This document shows, piece after piece, positions 6,340 to 10,066 of a stretch of 10,066 nt of DNA. Under the pieces are notes generated by a model. It saw only the letters and a program-made list of their open reading frames with translations. It was not told the origin of the DNA and did no database searches. The stretch's first letter is position 1. Every line of letters begins with the position of its first letter. Source of the stretch: WSZY01 sp964559845 (GTDB taxonomy: Bacteria; Pseudomonadota; Zetaproteobacteria; Mariprofundales; Mariprofundaceae); contig CAZLJF010000058.1 of NCBI GenBank assembly GCA_964559845.1, positions 1 through 10,066 on the forward strand, written 5' to 3'. The translations under genes were made by a program, and so were the position numbers.

Positions 6340-6771
6340 TCAGGCGCTGGCTTCCTCACCGGAAGTTTCAGCAGCTGGCGTTGCTTCTTCTTTTGCCTCT
6401 TCAGCAGCAGGACTCGCATCTGCAGCCTTCTCCTCCTGGGCTGCTGAAGTTGACTTACGGCGAACCAGTGGAGACGGCTCGTCAGACAATTCATCCAGTT
6501 TTGTGGTCAAAAAGCGGAGAATGCGTTCATCCAGACGAATGGCATGCTCAAGCGCTTCAACTGCCTTCGGCTCACCATCGGTAACCAGCATGACATAGTG
6601 GCCGCGTTTACGCTTGGCAATGCTGTATGCAAGCGGACGTGCGCCCCAGTATTCGCGCTTAACAATACGGCCGCCGGCCTTCTCTATGCGCTCAATAAAA
6701 TTGTCTGTAATGGATTCGGTGTTCTCCTGAGATACATCAGGGTTCACGATGAAAATGGTTTCGTAATACAC
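6340..6771 (-). CDS. rpsF: 30S ribosomal protein bS6 with acidic C-terminal tail
   Basis: bS6 is a platform protein that assembles into the 30S as a dimer with bS18. The ferredoxin-like core is plain: YYETIFIVNPD at the start, ERIEKAGGRIVKREYWGARPLAY (about residues 27-49), IAKRKRGHYVMLV and AIRLDERILRFLTTKLDE. Residues after about 105 form a low-complexity tail rich in Ala and Glu (SAAQEEKAADASPAAEEAKE and on), as in many proteobacterial S6 proteins with C-terminal acidic extensions. Translation starts at GTG (6769-6771), preceded by AGAGGAG with four bases of spacing. It is the first gene of the cluster and is followed 16 bases later by the OB-fold gene. Confidence 0.97.
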   Translation of the reverse strand: MYYETIFIVNPDVSQENTESITDNFIERIEKAGGRIVKREYWGARPLAYSIAKRKRGHYVMLVTDGEPKAVEALEHAIRLDERILRFLTTKLDELSDEPSPLVRRKSTSAAQEEKAADASPAAEEAKEEATPAAETSGEEASA

Positions 6772-6786
6772 GGCGCTCCTCTCGGG

Positions 6787-6826
6787 GTACTTTTAGTACG
6801 CTTCAGCATGTTCGCGCATCTGAAGC
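6787..6826 (-). promoter_or_regulatory. Two-hairpin rpsF mRNA leader, candidate S6:S18 autoregulatory site
   Basis: On the minus strand two hairpins adjoin directly. The upstream one pairs 6820-6826 with 6800-6806 (GCTTCAG/CTGAAGC, seven pairs, with a short inner ATG/CAT extension). The downstream one pairs 6795-6799 with 6787-6791 (GTACT/AGTAC, five pairs, three-base loop). A CCCG run follows, then the rpsF Shine-Dalgarno. Bacterial rpsF leaders are known to carry a structured element with a conserved CCG bound by S6:S18. This arrangement is suggestive, but I could not match the published consensus in detail. Confidence 0.4.
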
Positions 6827-6868
6827 AAGGTATGTATCTTCCATGGTCGCCCATGTGAAGAGCGCGGC

Positions 6869-6896
6869 ATCTTACACGCCAATGGCCAAAAGACAA
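6869..6896 (-). promoter_or_regulatory. Sigma70-type promoter for the rpsF cluster
   Basis: On the minus strand a -35 box TTGTCT (6891-6896) is followed after 16 bases by a -10 box TAAGAT (6869-6874). Transcription would begin about 90 bases upstream of the rpsF GTG, leaving room for the two-hairpin leader. This is the best promoter match in the spacer after the cyclic-nucleotide-binding-fold gene. Confidence 0.55.
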
Positions 6897-6967
6897 TGCT
6901 TTCTTTGAACTGTCACTGATATATTGGCGCGAAAGAGATAAATGAATCTGACAACGGATATCACAGG

Positions 6968-6989
6968 CCGGATCTGATAAATCAGCCGG
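6968..6989 (-). terminator. Weak dyad at the end of the cNMP-fold gene
   Basis: The segment folds as CCGG plus CTGA paired with TCAG plus CCGG, with a TAAA loop and a two-base bulge, spanning the gene's TGA. No T-run follows on the minus strand, so it would be at best a weak or factor-assisted terminator, or a stabilising 3' structure. Confidence 0.25.
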
Positions 6990-7398
6990 AGACGCGCCTG
7001 AATGCGGCCTTTCTCAGACAGTTGGCAAATGCTGCATGGGTCTGAGCTGTCCGGATAATGGATGTAGCAGGAAAGGCGATGGCGTTAACCTCTGTGTCGG
7101 CAATCACAGTAGCGATGGGCGGGCTGATGCCGATAGCGGATATTTCACCCGCCACATCACCGGCCTCCAGTTTTCCGGCGGGTGTCGCATTCATGATGGC
7201 CGTTGCTTCTCCCTTGAGCATCAAAAAGAGGAAGGTGTTGGGCTCGTTCTCGTGGATCAAAACCTCGCCACCTGCAAACATCATCAGTGATGCATCTGCA
7301 ATTAACCGGTTGCGGATATCTGTCGGCAGGACAGTCAGCAAAGGCTGTTCGCCGATAAGTGCATACAACTCTTTCGGAATCGGCTTGCTTGTGGGCAT
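6982..7398 (-). CDS. Single-domain cyclic-nucleotide-binding-fold protein
   Basis: This is a 138-residue soluble protein made almost wholly of a CAP-type cNMP-binding beta-barrel. It runs LLTVLPTDIRNRLIADASLM, FAGGEVLIHENEPNTFLFLM (41-60, the usual G-E-x-I-x-x-x-x-E/G-x turn), LKGEATAI, and then the phosphate-binding cassette at 84-98 (GEISAIGISPPIATV). No DNA-binding helix-turn-helix, kinase or channel domain is attached. In ligand-binding members the cassette has Arg before S/T-A-T; here that position is Pro94 (PPIAT). Binding of cAMP or cGMP is therefore doubtful, and the domain may be a ligand-free or protein-interaction version. The ATG at 7396-7398 is chosen because of a strong AGGAGG five bases upstream; the frame opens further to 7440 without such support. 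The gene is divergent from purC and has the same orientation as the rpsF cluster, which has its own promoter. Confidence 0.82.
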   Translation of the reverse strand: MPTSKPIPKELYALIGEQPLLTVLPTDIRNRLIADASLMMFAGGEVLIHENEPNTFLFLMLKGEATAIMNATPAGKLEAGDVAGEISAIGISPPIATVIADTEVNAIAFPATSIIRTAQTHAAFANCLRKAAFRRVSG

Positions 7399-7482
7399 GT
7401 CTGCCTCCTGTTTGACTTGAAGGTAACGAGCTGAATGCAACCCTGACGCTTCCCTGACTGTTTTGAAAGTGGAAAGCTGTTC

Positions 7483-7511
7483 TTGTCGTTATGCCGCGAG
7501 CTGCGTATCCT
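7483..7511 (+). promoter_or_regulatory. Candidate purC promoter
   Basis: TTGTCG (7483-7488) and TATCCT (7506-7511) are separated by 17 bases. They place a start point about 25-30 bases before the purC ATG. No PurR-like palindrome is evident around it. Confidence 0.45.
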
Positions 7512-7544
7512 GCGCAGTTTTTTCAATGAACGAGGTTTCCTAAG

Positions 7545-8252
7545 ATGCGTGGTGAACTGAAATATGAAGGTAAAGGCAAGGCGCTCTATGCCACAGAGAC
7601 TGATGGCGAATTAATTCAGGTATTCAAGGATGATGCGACCGCTTTTGACGGCAAAAAGCATGATGTCATTGCCGATAAGGGCGAGTTGAACTGTGCCATC
7701 TCCTCATGGTTTTTTGAAAGGCTCCAGGAAGCCGGCATCAAAACGCACTATATGAAACGTGAAGGCAGTGTCGAGATGCGTATCAAGGAACTTGAGATGA
7801 TGCCGGTTGAAGTCGTGGTACGTAATGTCGCTGCCGGTTCGATCTGCAGACGCCTTGGTCTGGAAGAGGGAATGACGCTTGAGCGCCCGTTGACCGAGCT
7901 GTTTTACAAGGATGATGCGTTGGGTGATCCGATGGTCAACACCGAGCATTGCGAACTGTTCGGCTGGGCGACAGTTGAGCAGATTCATGCCATGCGACAG
8001 TTGGCCCGCGATGTGAACAAGGTTCTTTCTGATTTATTGAACAACGTCGGTATTCGTCTGATTGATTTCAAGCTGGAGTTCGGTCTGTTAAATGGTGAAA
8101 TCGTGCTCGGCGATGAGGTTACCCCGGATGGTTGCCGTCTGTGGGATGCAAAGAGCGGGCGCAAGCTGGATAAGGATGTGTTCCGTCAGGACCTGGGAGG
8201 TCTTTCTGAAGTCTATCATGAAGTTGCCAACAGGCTTGGCATCAATATCTGA
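7545..8252 (+). CDS. purC: Phosphoribosylaminoimidazole-succinocarboxamide synthase (SAICAR synthetase)
   Basis: PurC ligates aspartate to CAIR using ATP to form SAICAR in de novo purine synthesis. The 235-residue protein is the normal bacterial single-domain length. It shows the N-terminal glycine-rich ATP-binding stretch YEGKGKALY (7-15), FKDDATAFDGKKH (27-39), the family signature PVEVVVRNVAAGSICRR (87-103), and IDFKLEFG (173-180), with GDEVTPD shortly after (189-195). The ATG at 7545 follows a GAGG nine bases upstream. It is transcribed alone, divergent from the cNMP-fold gene and convergent with metF, with a hairpin terminator at the convergence point. Confidence 0.97.
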   Translation: MRGELKYEGKGKALYATETDGELIQVFKDDATAFDGKKHDVIADKGELNCAISSWFFERLQEAGIKTHYMKREGSVEMRIKELEMMPVEVVVRNVAAGSICRRLGLEEGMTLERPLTELFYKDDALGDPMVNTEHCELFGWATVEQIHAMRQLARDVNKVLSDLLNNVGIRLIDFKLEFGLLNGEIVLGDEVTPDGCRLWDAKSGRKLDKDVFRQDLGGLSEVYHEVANRLGINI

Positions 8253-8384
8253 TTAATCTGTAAAACTGCGTTTTTACGGAGCGATCAAAGGCCGGAGGCA
8301 GACAAAAAACAGGATGGCTGCTTGGATGGCAGCAAGCTTCTCGAAGGGGCAGGGATGGCCAGCATCAATACTCCGAGGCCGTGT

Positions 8385-8416
8385 CTGGGGCCTGTTAACT
8401 AAAGCCCCAGGTTTTT
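8385..8416 (+). terminator. Intrinsic terminator of purC, embedded in the 3' end of metF
   Basis: A seven-pair stem CTGGGGC (8385-8391) / GCCCCAG (8404-8410) with a 12-base loop is followed by G and five T on the plus strand, a standard rho-independent form. The right arm and T-run are codons for the last residues of metF on the other strand. On the minus strand there is no T-run, so it works in the purC direction. The 130 bases between the purC stop and this hairpin hold only small repeats such as GCTGC/GCAGC (8315-8331). Confidence 0.65.
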
Positions 8417-9265
8417 ATGAATCGCGATGGCTGCTTCGGATTTGTTCAACGAGTAAATATGCAATCCTTTCACACCGTTTGCCAGCAGATCTTCACACTG
8501 CTTTGTAGCAATCTCAATTCCAATTGCTTTCATGGTATCGGCATCTTCACGATGCGGAAGCATGCGATCACCAACCCATTCCGGAACCGAAGCACCGCAC
8601 ATGGCTGAAAAGCGAACAATCTGCTCATAATTGCCAATCGGCATAATGCCGGGAATCAGCGGGATAGTAACACCAGCAGCAAAAGCCAGGTCGCGAAAGC
8701 GGTAGAAGTCATCATTGTTGAAGAAATACTGGGTGATAACGGCATCTGCACCGCAATCCTGTTTCAGTTTCAGATAACGGATATCATCTTCAACGCCGCC
8801 ATCTGATTCGGGATGCCCTTCCGGATAGGAGGCAACGCCAATGGAGAAAGCGCCACGTTCATGGATAAAGCGGGTCAGGTCAGTTGCATGGGAAAAACCA
8901 CCTGCGACGGCCTCAAAGTGATCCATGCCTTCCGGTGCATCACCGCGCAGCGCCAGAATATTCTCAATACCTGCTGTCTTGTACTCATCCAACAGGGTTC
9001 CCAACTGCTCTTTGGTCGAGCCGACACAGGTCAGGTGTGCCACAGGATCAAGATTGGTCTCGTTCTTGATGCGGGTGACAATGCGTCGGGTACGGTCCTG
9101 CGTGGAACCGCCTGCACCGTAGGTGACCGAGACATAGGCAGGATTCACCACCCTTAACTCCTGAATGCAGTTCCACAGCTTCTCCTCGCCTTTGTCCGTT
9201 TTGGGCGGGAAAAATTCGCAGGAGTAGGCAATGCCGTCCCGGTTCAGAATATCGCGAAGTTTCAT
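8399..9265 (-). CDS. metF: 5,10-methylenetetrahydrofolate reductase
   Basis: MetF is a cytoplasmic FAD enzyme that reduces methylene-tetrahydrofolate to methyl-tetrahydrofolate for methionine synthesis. The 288-residue TIM-barrel has the expected bacterial length, without the C-terminal regulatory domain of eukaryotic MTHFR. Visible motifs are the EFFPPK stretch with the catalytic glutamate (Glu17), VSVTYGAGGST at 45-55, ALRGDAP at 105-111, ASYPEGHPES at 145-154, QYFFNNDDFYRF at 179-190 and PGIMPI at 205-210. The ATG at 9263-9265 lies one base after the dcd stop, with no clear Shine-Dalgarno, so translation is probably coupled to dcd. Its last codons form part of the purC terminator on the opposite strand. 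Confidence 0.97.
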   Translation of the reverse strand: MKLRDILNRDGIAYSCEFFPPKTDKGEEKLWNCIQELRVVNPAYVSVTYGAGGSTQDRTRRIVTRIKNETNLDPVAHLTCVGSTKEQLGTLLDEYKTAGIENILALRGDAPEGMDHFEAVAGGFSHATDLTRFIHERGAFSIGVASYPEGHPESDGGVEDDIRYLKLKQDCGADAVITQYFFNNDDFYRFRDLAFAAGVTIPLIPGIMPIGNYEQIVRFSAMCGASVPEWVGDRMLPHREDADTMKAIGIEIATKQCEDLLANGVKGLHIYSLNKSEAAIAIHKNLGL

Positions 9266-9266
9266 A

Positions 9267-9836
9267 TCAGAGTCTTGGTACAGTTACGCCGGTCTGGCCC
9301 TGATACTTGCCCGCCTTGTCTTTGTATGAGGTCTCGCACTCCTCGTCGGACTCAAGGAAGAGAAACTGCGCCACACCTTCACCGGCATAAATCTTGGCCG
9401 GTAGCGGTGTGGTGTTGGAGAACTCCAGTGTGACATGGCCTTCCCACTCCGGCTCCAACGGTGTGACATTGACAATAATGCCGCAGCGGGCATAGGTCGA
9501 TTTGCCCAGGCAGATGGTCAGCACCTGGCGTGGAATACGCATATACTCAACCGTACGCGCCAGTGCAAAGGAGTTAGGCGGGATGATGCAGACATCGGAC
9601 TGAATATCGACAAATGAACTCGGGCAGAAATCTTTCGGGTCAACAATGGCTGAGTTGATATTGGTAAATATCTTGAATTCGTCGGCACAGCGTACATCGT
9701 AGCCATACGAGGAGAGGCCGTAGGAGACGATGCCTGTACCATCATCACGTCTTTTGATCTGCCCGTCGATGAAAGGTTCGATCATTCCATGTTCCTGCGC
9801 CATGTGGCGTATCCATTTGTCGGATTTGATGGCCAT
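9267..9836 (-). CDS. dcd: dCTP deaminase
   Basis: Dcd deaminates dCTP to dUTP, feeding dUMP and hence dTMP synthesis. The 189-residue trimeric-fold protein carries SSYGYDVRCADEF (42-54), VDIQSDVCIIPPNSFALART (76-95), GKSTYARCGI (111-120) and VTLEFSNTTPLPAKIYAGEG (135-154). Glu138 falls at the place of the catalytic glutamate. The N-terminus (KSDKWIRHMAQEHGMIEPF) is that of the beta/gammaproteobacterial branch rather than the E. coli type, which has a different N-terminus and reads SSLARLG instead of STYARCG. The ATG at 9834-9836 has an excellent GGAGGAA just upstream. It forms a two-gene unit with metF. Confidence 0.97.
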   Translation of the reverse strand: MAIKSDKWIRHMAQEHGMIEPFIDGQIKRRDDGTGIVSYGLSSYGYDVRCADEFKIFTNINSAIVDPKDFCPSSFVDIQSDVCIIPPNSFALARTVEYMRIPRQVLTICLGKSTYARCGIIVNVTPLEPEWEGHVTLEFSNTTPLPAKIYAGEGVAQFLFLESDEECETSYKDKAGKYQGQTGVTVPRL

Positions 9837-9855
9837 TAAGTTCCTCCAGCCTGTT

Positions 9856-9871
9856 TCCGCATCAGTGCGGA
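9856..9871 (-). other. Hairpin in the dcd 5' leader
   Basis: A six-pair stem (TCCGCA/TGCGGA with a four-base loop) lies between the proposed dcd transcription start and its Shine-Dalgarno. It lacks a T-run, so it is more likely a leader structure than a terminator. Confidence 0.3.
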
Positions 9872-9881
9872 TCGAGGCGGC

Positions 9882-9910
9882 AGGATAGCGGCATGAAGGC
9901 TGATCGTAAA
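9882..9910 (-). promoter_or_regulatory. Candidate dcd-metF promoter
   Basis: On the minus strand TTTACG (9905-9910) and TATCCT (9882-9887) are separated by 17 bases. This gives a start near 9875, about 40 bases before the dcd ATG. The -10 hexamer is identical to that proposed for purC. Confidence 0.45.
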
Positions 9911-9912
9911 AC

Positions 9913-9926
9913 TGATGCTTGCATCA
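9913..9926. promoter_or_regulatory. Perfect 14-base palindrome upstream of the dcd promoter
   Basis: TGATGCTTGCATCA consists of TGATGC and its exact complement GCATCA around a TT centre. It lies three bases upstream of the proposed dcd -35 box, centred about 44 bases before the inferred start, where an activator or repressor dimer could sit. No known regulator site is recognised. Confidence 0.3.
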
Positions 9927-9949
9927 AAGACCTCTTGCCACTAGAAATC

Positions 9950-9982
9950 GCGCTCCTGATGAATGAGCTCCCTTGGGAGCGC
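9950..9982 (+). repeat. Overlapping dyads just upstream of tRNA-Phe
   Basis: GGAGCGC (9976-9982) can pair with GCGCTCC (9950-9956, seven pairs). Its GGAGC part can instead pair with the nearer GCTCC (9967-9971, five pairs, tetraloop CTTG). The two folds exclude each other. They lie in the expected promoter/leader of the tRNA gene. Confidence 0.35.
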
Positions 9983-9986
9983 CTAT

Positions 9987-10062
<76 letters not shown>

Positions 10063-10066
10063 CTAT

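Noticed and set aside
6324..6494. N-terminal extension of the OB-fold gene (upstream in-frame start)
   Set aside because: It reads through the low-complexity tail of rpsF in another frame, giving Gln/Arg/Lys-rich sequence with no OB-fold character; the ATG at 6323 fits the family.

Overview
The window looks like ordinary chromosomal core sequence from a Gram-negative proteobacterium of moderate GC content. Three things support this: the ribosomal cluster rpsF / OB-fold gene / rpsR / DUF2232 membrane gene / rplI / dnaB, a dCTP deaminase of the KSDKWIR...EHGMIEPF type common in beta- and gammaproteobacteria, and a C+ form of bS18. An OB-fold gene between rpsF and rpsR is where beta- and gammaproteobacteria keep priB, and the extra YybS-like membrane gene is less usual there. 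I would place it as a gamma- or zetaproteobacterium-like lineage, but the sequence does not settle the genus. No CRISPR array, prophage, toxin-antitoxin pair or biosynthetic island is visible.

Layout. Positions 116-1054 (minus) encode a BASS-family sodium symporter. It is divergent from a gene at 1100-2242 (plus) for a DUF3524 glycosyltransferase-like protein, the bacterial relative of tRNA-queuosine mannosyltransferase. Directly against that gene's stop codon lies a small decayed IS5-family remnant (2243-2580): the 3' end of a transposase gene, interrupted by one TGG-to-TAG nonsense change and bounded by imperfect inverted repeats. From 6771 down to 2674 (minus) runs the rpsF-OB-fold-rpsR-DUF2232-rplI-dnaB cluster, with a good promoter and a two-hairpin leader in front of rpsF. 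Upstream of it is a single-domain cyclic-nucleotide-binding-fold protein (6982-7398, minus), divergent from purC (7545-8252, plus). purC converges on metF (8399-9265, minus), which is translationally coupled to dcd (9267-9836, minus). A complete tRNA-Phe(GAA) with encoded CCA closes the window (9987-10062).

How the genes fit together. The central cluster couples small-subunit proteins S6 and S18 and large-subunit protein L9 with replication factors, namely an SSB/PriB-like OB-fold protein and the replicative helicase DnaB. The right-hand block supplies nucleotides and one-carbon units: PurC in purine synthesis, Dcd for dUTP and hence dTMP, and MetF competing with thymidylate synthase for methylene-tetrahydrofolate.

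No clearly new system emerges. The points most worth a second look are a C10 homopolymer three codons into dnaB beside a TTG start, the bacterial queuosine-mannosyltransferase homologue, the miniature IS5 derivative, a cNMP-fold protein lacking the phosphate-binding arginine, and oppositely charged tails on the partner proteins S6 and S18.
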